Source: SHZI01 sp964407855 (lineage in GTDB: Bacteria; Pseudomonadota; Gammaproteobacteria; Steroidobacterales; GCA-2729495). Taken from it: a stretch of 46,792 nucleotides of DNA. The position numbers were made by a program, and so were the translations under genes. The DNA is taken from positions 1 through 46,792 of the forward strand of contig CAYOXI010000013.1 in NCBI GenBank assembly GCA_964407855.1, given 5' to 3'. Each line of letters opens with the position of its first letter. Within the stretch, counting starts at the first letter, position 1. The notes beneath the pieces were generated by a model. The model was not told where the DNA came from. It saw nothing but the letters and a program-made list of their open reading frames with translations, and ran no database searches. Positions 1-8,595 of this stretch are shown piece after piece.

Positions 1-7
1 CCCCGCG

Positions 8-1407
<1,400 letters not shown>

Positions 1408-1411
<4 letters not shown>

Positions 1412-2475
1412 GCGGACTCGCCCGTGGCGTTCAACGGCAGGCGGATCATGAACTGCGTCTTGCCGGGGCGGGACTGATACTCGATGAGCCCGCCATGCCG
1501 GCTGACGAGATCCTGGGAAATAGGCAGGCCAAGGCCCGTCCCGTCGGCGCGGCCCGTGACCAGCGGGTAGAAGATGGATTCGGCCAGCTCCACCGGCACG
1601 CCGGCACCGTTGTCTTCGATCTCGATGCTCAGCACCAGCTTGTGGCGGGTGGCACCGATCGGAAAATTGGTGAGCGCGCGGGTACGAAACAGTACATAGC
1701 CGTCGGGGCCGATGGACTGGAGCGCGTTGCGGGCAATGTTGAGCAGCGCCTGGATCAGCTGGTCGGGGTCGGCGGACAGGCTGGGCAGGCTCGGATCGTA
1801 ATCCCGGATCAGTTGCACGGACTGCTGGTGCTCGCTGCTGATCAGGACGATGACCCGTTCCAGCACCTCGTGGACGTTAACGTCCTGGCGGCGGGGCCGC
1901 TGCACCGGTCCGAGCAGGCTGTCCGTCAGCGAGGTAAGTCGGTCGGCCTCGCCGATGATGATGCGGGTGTACTCCCTCAGTGCCGGCGTGGGCAGCTCCC
2001 GTTCGAGCAACTGGGCGGCGCCCCGCAGCCCGCCCAGCGGATTGCGGATCTCGTGGGCCAGCTGCCGGATCATCCGGCGGCTGGCATCCCGCTGGCTGAT
2101 CAACGCATGTTCCCGGTCGATCTGGCGCCACTGGGTGGCATCCGACAGCTCGATCACAGCCCGGCCGCCCGGCCCCCGCGCAGGGGAGACATGACAGGCA
2201 ACTTCAATGGGCGTCTCCGCGCCATGGCCCGGCGCAATCGTGAGCAGCTGGCCAAAGATCTCGCCCTCGGCTACGGCCCGCTGCACCAGTTGCGGCAGGT
2301 TCTGCAGCGCGGGTACCAAGGCCTCAATGGGCCGGCCGAGACTGTGGCGGGCACTGAGCCCGAGCAGGTCTTCGGCACCGGAATTCAGGTAAAGCAGGGT
2401 GCCATCGGCACCGACGATGAGAATTGCGGTGGCCAGGCTGGCGAGGATCTCGGCGGGAGCTGGTGGGCTGGCTAG
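1408..2475 (-). CDS. ntrB: Nitrogen regulation sensor histidine kinase NtrB (start unusual)
   Basis: Cytoplasmic histidine kinase/phosphatase that sets the phosphorylation state of NtrC, normally under control of PII protein. An N-terminal PAS domain begins around EILASLATAILIV. It is followed by the phospho-His H-box LAHEIRNPLGGLRGA, an N-box NIARNALQS, the G1 box EDNGAGVP and the G2 box GTGLGLPIS. The protein is homologous to NtrB from about position 2475 down, roughly 355 residues, as expected. No ATG, GTG or TTG exists in frame near there. The only standard start lies at 2757, 285 bases inside the upstream DUF4124 gene, and would add 94 residues of Gly/Pro-rich shadow-like sequence. Possible rare starts are CTA at 2475 (overlapping the upstream TAG), ATC at 2448, CTG at 2436 and ATT at 2424. 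Function is certain; the start is not. Confidence 0.88.
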
Positions 2476-3020
2476 GGACCTCGCGGCGTCGGGCCCGGAT
2501 TCGTCACCGGGTTCGCCAGCGAGGTCTGGCGGACGAAAAACCGGACCGCCGGACTCGTGACCAGGCTCTGGCCGGTCTCGTTCACCACTTCCACCCGCAG
2601 CGAGTGTTCGCCCCGGAACACCTCCGACAACTGTACCCGGGTAGTGCCCGGCGGGGCCGGTGTCATCCGGCCATCCAGGTAGAACTGCAGCATGTGGCCC
2701 GGCACCAGGTCCGGTTGCACTGCCGCCTCTACCTCCAGTTGGCCCTCGATATTCCACAAAACCTCGTCCTGCCGCGGGTTGGCGATGGTCAGGCTCCGGT
2801 ACCGGATTGCCGGTTCAGCGTCGCCGGCGGCACGGCCGCGTGTTCCCCGGGGCTGGCTGACATCCGGCGTCGCCGCCTGGGGGACGGTGACAACGACCCG
2901 TTCAGCACCAGGGCCGGCACGATCGGAGAAATGGACCTGGCCATTGCCGTCAACCCAGCGGTAGACCTCGGCGCCACCAGTGGCCAGGGCCAGCATCAGG
3001 AACAGTGCATTTGCAGACAT
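2472..3020 (-). CDS. DUF4124 domain-containing exported protein
   Basis: Small envelope protein of unknown function. It starts with a hydrophobic signal peptide (MSANALFLMLALATGGA), followed at once by the DUF4124 hallmark VYRWVDGNGQVHFSDR, and then a domain with beta-strand character near the C-terminus. I chose the ATG at 3020, because it places the signal peptide at the N-terminus. An ATG at 3068 would add 16 residues in front of it. DUF4124 proteins commonly sit next to glnA and ntrB in gammaproteobacteria, but no role in nitrogen control is established. The gene ends inside the region where ntrB must begin, so the two are tightly linked. The remaining C-terminal half has no motif I recognise. 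Confidence 0.85.
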   Translation of the reverse strand: MSANALFLMLALATGGAEVYRWVDGNGQVHFSDRAGPGAERVVVTVPQAATPDVSQPRGTRGRAAGDAEPAIRYRSLTIANPRQDEVLWNIEGQLEVEAAVQPDLVPGHMLQFYLDGRMTPAPPGTTRVQLSEVFRGEHSLRVEVVNETGQSLVTSPAVRFFVRQTSLANPVTNPGPTPRGP

Positions 3021-3090
3021 TCCCGAAGCATACGCCGCCGGCCCCGGAGCGAACAGCACCCGGCGCACACCTGGGGCGCCGGGTGCTGGC

Positions 3091-3110
3091 CCTCTGACTT
3101 ATGTCAGAGG
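3091..3110 (-). terminator. Hairpin at the glnA stop codon
   Basis: A perfect 8-base-pair stem (CCTCTGAC, loop TTAT, GTCAGAGG) overlaps the TGA stop of glnA. No run of T follows it on the minus strand, so it is not a canonical intrinsic terminator. It could be an attenuating or RNA-stabilising hairpin that lowers read-through from glnA into the DUF4124-ntrB-ntrC genes. That role is inference. Confidence 0.35.
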
Positions 3111-4516
3111 CTGTAGTACAGCTCCAGCTCGACCGGATGAGTTGCCATCCGGATGCGGGTTACCTCCGCGTTCTTGAGCGCGATGTAGGCGTCAATCAGG
3201 TCATCGCTGAACACATCACCGGCCTTCAGGAAGTCGCGGTCCTTGTCGAGCGCTTCCAGGGCCTGGTCGAGGGCGAAGCAGACCTTCGGGATCTTGGCGT
3301 CCTCTTCCGGCTCCAGGTCGTAGAGGTCCTTGTCCATCGCCTCGCCCGGATGCAGCTTGTTCTGGATCCCGTCCAGGCCCGCCATCATCATCGCGGCAAA
3401 AGCGAAATACGGGTTCGCGGTGCTGTCGGGGAAGCGCACCTCGATGCGCCGGCCCTTCGGGTTCGCGATAAAGGGAATGCGGATGGAGGCCGAACGGTTC
3501 CGCGCCGAGTAGGCCAGCATCACCGGCGCCTCGAAGCCCGGCACCAGCCGCTTGTAGCTGTTGGTGCTCGCATTGGCGAAGGCATTGATGGCCTTGGCGT
3601 GCTTCAGGATGCCGCCGATGTAATAGAGCGCCGTCTGCGACAGGCCGCCGTAGAGGTCGCCGGTGAACAGGTTCTTGCCACCCTTGGCCAGGGACTGGTG
3701 CACGTGCATGCCGCTGCCGTTGTCGCCCACCAGGGGCTTCGGCATGAAGGTGGCCGTCTTGCCATAGGCGTGGGCCACGTTCTGCACCACGTACTTCAGG
3801 TTCAGCACCTGATCGCCCTTCTCGACCAGGCCGCCGAATTTCACACCGATTTCGCACTGGCCGGCGGTCGCCACCTCGTGATGGTGGACTTCGACCTCCA
3901 TGCCCATCTCTTCCAGCGTGAGACACATGGCCGAGCGGATGTCCTGCAGCGAATCCACCGGCGGCACCGGGAAGTAGCCACCCTTGATACCCGGGCGATG
4001 GCCCGTGTTGCCGCTCTCGAATTCCTTGCCGGAGTTCCAGGCACCCTCATCGGAATCGATGCGATAAAAGGAACCGTTGACGTCGGACCCGAAGCGCACA
4101 TCGTCGAAAATGAAGAATTCGTTCTCGGGACCAAAGAAAGCCTGGTCGGCGATGCCCGTGGACTTGAGGTATGCCTCGGCGCGCTTGGCGGTCATGCGGG
4201 GACAGCGGGTGTAGCCCTGCATCGTGGAGGGCTCGTAGACGTCACAGCGCAGGTTGACCGTGGTCTCCTCAGTGAACGGATCCACGCACAGCGTGGTCGC
4301 GTCGGGCATCAGCACCATGTCGGATTCCTGGATGCCCTTCCAGCCGGCAATCGAGGAGCCGTCGAACATCTTGCCATCCTCGAAGAAGCCGGCGTCGACG
4401 GCCTTGGTCGGGATGGTCAGGTGCTGCTCTTTGCCACGGGTGTCGGTAAAGCGCAGGTCGACGAATTTGGCCTCTTTTTCTTTGAGGAACTTGAGGGCTT
4501 CAGCAGCGGTGGTCAT
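3104..4516 (-). CDS. glnA: Glutamine synthetase, type I
   Basis: Joins ammonia to glutamate with ATP, as a cytoplasmic dodecamer; it is the central enzyme of ammonium assimilation. The 470-residue length fits GSI-beta. Seen motifs are the N-terminal FVDLRFTDTRGK, the metal-site signature FGPENEFFIFDD (about 128-139), the ATP-region stretch KPLVGDNGSGMHVHQS (about 260-275), and the adenylylation loop MDKDLYDLEPEE with Tyr399. The presence of this Tyr implies control by GlnE adenylyltransferase. It is transcribed toward DUF4124, ntrB and ntrC. Upstream sequence carries a sigma-54 promoter and two NtrC sites, so nitrogen-regulated transcription is expected. The start ATG at 4516 gives the standard N-terminus. 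Confidence 0.98.
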   Translation of the reverse strand: MTTAAEALKFLKEKEAKFVDLRFTDTRGKEQHLTIPTKAVDAGFFEDGKMFDGSSIAGWKGIQESDMVLMPDATTLCVDPFTEETTVNLRCDVYEPSTMQGYTRCPRMTAKRAEAYLKSTGIADQAFFGPENEFFIFDDVRFGSDVNGSFYRIDSDEGAWNSGKEFESGNTGHRPGIKGGYFPVPPVDSLQDIRSAMCLTLEEMGMEVEVHHHEVATAGQCEIGVKFGGLVEKGDQVLNLKYVVQNVAHAYGKTATFMPKPLVGDNGSGMHVHQSLAKGGKNLFTGDLYGGLSQTALYYIGGILKHAKAINAFANASTNSYKRLVPGFEAPVMLAYSARNRSASIRIPFIANPKGRRIEVRFPDSTANPYFAFAAMMMAGLDGIQNKLHPGEAMDKDLYDLEPEEDAKIPKVCFALDQALEALDKDRDFLKAGDVFSDDLIDAYIALKNAEVTRIRMATHPVELELYYSL

Positions 4517-4574
4517 GGGGACTCCTTGGAATTATTCCTGGACAATGGATCAACTCGGCAACGCCCCATCCTAA

Positions 4575-4590
4575 TGCACAAGCTGTGCCA
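4575..4590 (-). promoter_or_regulatory. Sigma-54 promoter of glnA
   Basis: On the minus strand the bases read TGGCACAGCTTGTGCA. The -24 GG and the -12 GC are exactly spaced for the consensus TGGCAC-N5-TTGCW, with a single mismatch in the TTGC part. It closely resembles glnAp2 of E. coli. The predicted transcription start is near 4564, which leaves a leader of about 47 bases before glnA. Confidence 0.88.
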
Positions 4591-4652
4591 GAAGCGAGCC
4601 TCCGCTAAGTTACTGACAAGTATGACTATGGTCAGATTCGGGCAGCACTTGC

Positions 4653-4669
4653 CGCACCGTAATGGCGCG
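4653..4669. promoter_or_regulatory. NtrC-binding site, proximal
   Basis: The dyad CGCACCG-TAA-TGGCGCG matches the NtrC consensus TGCACCA-N3-TGGTGCA at 10 of 14 arm positions. Its centre (4661) lies about 97 bases upstream of the predicted sigma-54 start and 32 bases from the stronger distal site, so both would face the same side of the helix. Confidence 0.7.
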
Positions 4670-4684
4670 TCGTCCGCCGGACAT

Positions 4685-4701
4685 TGCACCATCATAGTGC
4701 G
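4685..4701. promoter_or_regulatory. NtrC-binding site, distal (strong)
   Basis: The dyad TGCACCA-TCA-TAGTGCG matches the NtrC consensus at 12 of 14 arm positions. Its centre (4693) lies about 129 bases upstream of the predicted glnA start. Together with the proximal site it forms the two-site enhancer known from enteric glnA promoters. It also sits about 65 bases upstream of the glyQ -10 element, so it might affect that promoter too. Confidence 0.82.
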
Positions 4702-4757
4702 TAGAACTGCCTCGGGTGGTGGCCAGGCACCGACCAGAGGCTTATGGCAAAGAACGC

Positions 4758-4763
4758 TATACT
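4758..4763 (+). promoter_or_regulatory. Possible -10 element of glyQS
   Basis: TATACT (five of six consensus bases) lies 31 bases before the TTG start of glyQ. I see no good -35 hexamer at the right distance, so only the -10 is supported. Confidence 0.4.
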
Positions 4764-4793
4764 GCCGCGCCATTTTCCTGCGGAATCATCTCC

Positions 4794-5711
4794 TTGAGCC
4801 CCGGCGACGGCCCCCAGACCTTCCAGGACCTGATCCTCGCACTGCAGCGCTACTGGGCCGATCGGGGCTGCGTCGTCCTGCAGCCCTATGACATGCCCAT
4901 GGGTGCCGGCACCTTTCACGCCGCCACCTTTCTGCGCGCGATCGGCCCGGAGCCCTGGAGCGCCGCCTACGTCCAGCCCAGCCGCCGCCCCACCGACGGC
5001 AGGTACGGGGAAAATCCCAACCGCCTCCAGCACTACTACCAGTTCCAGGTGGTCATCAAGCCATCACCGCTGGAGATCCAGCAGCTGTACCTGGATTCCC
5101 TGCGGGTACTGGGCATTGATCCGCTGACCCACGACATCCGCTTCGTCGAGGACAACTGGGAGTCGCCAACCCTGGGCGCCTGGGGCCTGGGCTGGGAGGT
5201 CTGGCTGAACGGCATGGAGGTCACACAGTTCACCTACTTCCAGCAGGTCGGTGGCCTGGACTGCCGACCCGTGACCGGCGAGATCACCTATGGCCTTGAA
5301 CGGATTGCGATGTACCTGCAGGACGTGGCCAGCGTCTTTGACCTGATCTGGACGGATGGCCCGCTCGGCCGGGTCACCTATGGCGATGTCTTTCACCAGA
5401 ATGAGGTGGAGATGTCCCGCTACAACTTCGAGGCGGCGAACACGGCCGTGCTGTTTCCCCGCTTTGATGCCGCCGAGCAGGCCTGCCAGGGCCTTGTTGC
5501 CGCCGGCCTCACGCTGCCGGCGTATGAGCAGGTACTTGAGGCGTCGCACGCCTTCAATCTGCTGGACGCCCGACAGGCGATCTCGGTGGGTGAACGACAG
5601 CGTTATATTCTCCGCGTCCGCGAGATGGCGCGCTCAGTAGCCAAGGCCTACCACGACCGCCGGGCTGCCCTCGGCTTTCCGCTGCTCAGCGAAGGGGATC
5701 ACGTCCAGTGA
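4794..5711 (+). CDS. glyQ: Glycine-tRNA ligase alpha subunit
   Basis: Catalytic alpha subunit of the bacterial alpha2beta2 glycyl-tRNA synthetase, which charges tRNA-Gly. The 305 residues carry the family signature: TFQDLILALQRYWADRGCV at the N-terminus, then QPYDMPMGAGTFHAATFL, the class II motif VQPSRRPTDGRYGENPNR, and DNWESPTLGAWGLGWEVW. I chose TTG at 4794, giving LSPGDGPQTFQDL, because homologues begin at this point; the GTG at 4716 would add 26 unlikely residues and lies upstream of the -10 element. The last base pair of codons overlaps glyS (GTGA), so both subunits are made in equal amounts. Confidence 0.96.
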   Translation: MSPGDGPQTFQDLILALQRYWADRGCVVLQPYDMPMGAGTFHAATFLRAIGPEPWSAAYVQPSRRPTDGRYGENPNRLQHYYQFQVVIKPSPLEIQQLYLDSLRVLGIDPLTHDIRFVEDNWESPTLGAWGLGWEVWLNGMEVTQFTYFQQVGGLDCRPVTGEITYGLERIAMYLQDVASVFDLIWTDGPLGRVTYGDVFHQNEVEMSRYNFEAANTAVLFPRFDAAEQACQGLVAAGLTLPAYEQVLEASHAFNLLDARQAISVGERQRYILRVREMARSVAKAYHDRRAALGFPLLSEGDHVQ

Positions 5712-7810
5712 GCGGTACCGCTGACTTTCTGGTCGAGATTGGCACCGAGGAGCTCCCGCCCAAATCCCTTGCGGTTCTCGAGCGGGCCTTCTTCAGCGGG
5801 ATCCAGGCGGGCCTGGCCGACGCCGGGCTCGGCTCGTCGGCCTGCCGGTCCTTCGCCACGCCCCGTCGGCTGGCGGTGCTGGTCGCGGGACTAGCGCTGG
5901 AGCAGGCCCCGCAGAAGGTGGAAAAGCGGGGGCCACCACTGGCCGTGGCCTTCGGCCCGGATGGCCTGCCGGGCAAGGCGGCTATGGCCTTCGCCGCGGG
6001 CTGCGGCGTCCCGGTCGACGAGCTCGGCAGAGTTGAGACCCCCAAGGGCGCGTGGCTTTTTCACAGCGCGGTCGTGCCCGGTCGTTCGGCTGCCGTACTG
6101 CTGCCTGAAATCGTCAATGCCGCGCTGGCCGCGCTCCCCATTCCACGACGCATGCGCTGGGGCAGTGGTAGCGCCGAGTTTGTCCGGCCCGTGCACTGGG
6201 TGGTGATGCTGCTCGGTGACGAGGTGCTCCCGACGCCGATCCTCGGTCTGTCGCCCGGACGCACGACCCGCGGGCACCGCTTTCACCGCCCGGACCCCAT
6301 TACCATACCGCAACCGGCTGACTACCCGATCCTGCTGGAGCAGTCGGGCATGGTAGTGGCGGATTTCGCCGCGCGCCGGGCCCGCGTGCGGTCGGGGGCA
6401 GAGGCCGCGGCGGCGGTTGAGGGCGGCCTGGTCGAGATTGACCCGGAACTGCTCGATGAGGTCACGTCGCTGGTCGAGTGGCCCGTGGCAATCACCGGTC
6501 GCTTCACCGAAGAATTCCTGCGCCTGCCCCCTGAAGTGCTGATCGCCACCCTTCAGGGCCACCAGCGCTATTTTCCGGTGCGCGATTCCGCCGGCAGCCT
6601 GCTGGCCCGCTTTGTCACCACGGCCAACCTGGAAAGCCGGGATCCCGGCCAGGTGCGGCTGGGCAACGAGCGTGTGATCCTTCCCCGGCTCAAGGACGCC
6701 GCGTTCTTCTTCGACCAGGACCGGCAGGCCACCCTCGCCTCCCGGGTCGAACGACTGGACACCGTCGTATTCCAGCAGGGGCTCGGCAGCCTGGGAGAAC
6801 GGTCCAGGCGGGTCGCCACCCTGTCCGGGATTGTGGCGGAGGCGCTGGGCCTTGATCCTTCCCCGGTGGCTCGGGCGGCGCAACTCGCCAAGGCCGACCT
6901 GCTCAGCCAGATGGTCGGGGAATTTCCCGAACTCCAGGGTCGCATGGGTTTTCACTACGCCACGCACGACGGCGAAGCAGCCGGGGTGGCCGCTGCGATC
7001 GGGGAGCAGTACCTGCCCCGATTCGCCGGTGACTCCCTGCCCCGCACGCCAGCCGGCCAGGTGCTGTCCGTGGCTGACCGGCTGGATACGCTGGCTGGCA
7101 TCTTCGCGCTGGGCAAGCGACCGAGCGGTAACAAGGATCCCTTCGGTCTCCGACGATGTGCTCTTGGCCTGTTGCGCATCCTGATCGAAGACAGGGTAGA
7201 CCTCGACCTCCGCACCCTGCTCGCGACAGTGATCCGCCTCCAGCCGGTGAAGGCTGCCGACGCGGGAGCCCTGGCGGAGGAGCTCTTCGATTTCATCCTG
7301 GAGCGCGGCCGTGCCTGGTATCTCGAGGGCTTCGCGCCCGGGCTCGGGGCCGGCGATATCAGTACGGAGATCTTTGAGGCCGTGCGCGCACGACGGCCGG
7401 CGTCACTGCTGGATTTTCACGAGCGTCTGCTGGGCGTGCGGGCCTTCATGGTACTGCCCGAGGCAGCCAGCCTGGCCAGTGCCAACAGGCGTATCGCCAA
7501 TATCCTGCGGTCGGCCACCGTCGGCGAATCGGCCGTTGATCCACGCCTGTTCAGCGACGATGCTGAGCGGGCCCTGCACCAGGCAGTGGAGCGCGTGGCC
7601 GGCAACCACGGCCGCTTTCTGCGCGAGCGGAACTATCGCCAGGCGCTGCAGGCGCTGGCCGCACTGAAGGTGCCGGTTGACGCCTTCTTCGATGCGGTGC
7701 TGGTGATGGCGGAGGATCCGGCGGTGCGGCAGAACCGCCTCGGGCTGCTGCAGCAACTCAGGGCGTTGTTCCTCGACGTGGCTGATCTCTCCCTGATTTC
7801 CACCACCTGA
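5708..7810 (+). CDS. glyS: Glycine-tRNA ligase beta subunit
   Basis: Beta subunit of glycyl-tRNA synthetase, needed for tRNA recognition. At 700 residues it has the usual length. The N-terminus ADFLVEIGTEELPPKSL is a family hallmark, as are RTTRGHRFH, QGHQRYFPV and the HD-like stretch GRMGFHYATHDGE. The C-terminal part is the anticodon-binding domain. Translation starts at a GTG that overlaps the glyQ stop. Many gammaproteobacteria have gmhB directly after glyS; here the acyltransferase gene follows after 17 bases instead. Confidence 0.97.
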   Translation: MSGTADFLVEIGTEELPPKSLAVLERAFFSGIQAGLADAGLGSSACRSFATPRRLAVLVAGLALEQAPQKVEKRGPPLAVAFGPDGLPGKAAMAFAAGCGVPVDELGRVETPKGAWLFHSAVVPGRSAAVLLPEIVNAALAALPIPRRMRWGSGSAEFVRPVHWVVMLLGDEVLPTPILGLSPGRTTRGHRFHRPDPITIPQPADYPILLEQSGMVVADFAARRARVRSGAEAAAAVEGGLVEIDPELLDEVTSLVEWPVAITGRFTEEFLRLPPEVLIATLQGHQRYFPVRDSAGSLLARFVTTANLESRDPGQVRLGNERVILPRLKDAAFFFDQDRQATLASRVERLDTVVFQQGLGSLGERSRRVATLSGIVAEALGLDPSPVARAAQLAKADLLSQMVGEFPELQGRMGFHYATHDGEAAGVAAAIGEQYLPRFAGDSLPRTPAGQVLSVADRLDTLAGIFALGKRPSGNKDPFGLRRCALGLLRILIEDRVDLDLRTLLATVIRLQPVKAADAGALAEELFDFILERGRAWYLEGFAPGLGAGDISTEIFEAVRARRPASLLDFHERLLGVRAFMVLPEAASLASANRRIANILRSATVGESAVDPRLFSDDAERALHQAVERVAGNHGRFLRERNYRQALQALAALKVPVDAFFDAVLVMAEDPAVRQNRLGLLQQLRALFLDVADLSLISTT

Positions 7811-7827
7811 CCGGCGAGCCGCCCGCG

Positions 7828-8553
7828 GTGATCCTGTTCCGCTCCCTGCTGTTCACGACGCTGATGTTTCTCAGCGTCCTGCCCTGGAGCCTGGTCGTTG
7901 CGGCGGGGCGGCTGGGTAGCTACGCACTGTCCTACCGGCTCGTGATGATGTGGGTCAGGGGCATTTTCTGGCTGCTGAAGCAGCTTTGCGGTCTTTCCTA
8001 TCGGGTTGAAGGCGCCGGGAACATTCCCGCGCAGAACTCGGTGGCGCTGATGAAGCACTCCTCCGCCTACGAGACCCTGGTGCAGTTTCAGCTCTTCCCG
8101 CGGCAATGCTGGGTGATCAAGCGCGAGTTACTGTGGGCGCCCTTTCTCGGCTGGGCCATCGCCGCGGTCCGGCCGATTCCCATCGACCGCGGCGCAGGCA
8201 AGCAGTCGGTGCAACAGGTCGTGGACCGGGGCAGGCTGCGCCTGGCCGACGGCGACTGGGTGGTGATCTTTCCGGAGGGCACGCGGATGGCGGCGGGCCA
8301 GACGCGGCGCTATGGCATCAGCGGCTCGCTGCTCGCACGGGAAGCCGGACGGCTCATCGTGCCGGTGGCCCACGATGCCGGCGACTACTGGCCGCGGCGC
8401 GGCCTGCGCAAGCGTCCGGGTGTCGTCACCTTCCGCATCGGCCCGCCGGTCGACCCGGCCGGACGTGATCCCCGGGAGGTCAACGCGGAGGTGCAGGCCT
8501 GGATCGAGGCCCAGGTCGCCGAGCTCCGGACGAGCGCCGGCAATGTGCCCTGA
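7828..8553 (+). CDS. 1-acyl-glycerol-3-phosphate acyltransferase family protein
   Basis: Membrane acyltransferase of the PlsC family (241 residues), expected to transfer an acyl chain to a lysophospholipid or related acceptor at the inner membrane. Two hydrophobic segments occupy about residues 3-27 and 35-52. The catalytic motif is His77-X4-Glu82 (KHSSAYE) rather than the classical His-X4-Asp. FPEGTR follows at 148-153, and VPVAHDAGDYWP near 181-192. The His-X4-Glu version is familiar from the branch of PlsC proteins encoded beside glyS, so it need not mean loss of activity. The start is GTG. The substrate cannot be read from the sequence, so I give no gene symbol. It converges on gyrB. Confidence 0.88.
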   Translation: MILFRSLLFTTLMFLSVLPWSLVVAAGRLGSYALSYRLVMMWVRGIFWLLKQLCGLSYRVEGAGNIPAQNSVALMKHSSAYETLVQFQLFPRQCWVIKRELLWAPFLGWAIAAVRPIPIDRGAGKQSVQQVVDRGRLRLADGDWVVIFPEGTRMAAGQTRRYGISGSLLAREAGRLIVPVAHDAGDYWPRRGLRKRPGVVTFRIGPPVDPAGRDPREVNAEVQAWIEAQVAELRTSAGNVP

Positions 8554-8595
8554 TCGACAGCGCGGGCCCCGGATTTTCAGGTCAGCTGTTGGGCT

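Noticed and set aside
2476..2757. Extension of ntrB to the ATG at 2757
   Set aside because: It would overlap the DUF4124 gene by 285 bases and add a Gly/Pro-rich stretch unlike any NtrB.
8554..8595. Terminator between the convergent acyltransferase and gyrB genes
   Set aside because: The 42 bases contain no stem of useful length followed by a T run on either strand.
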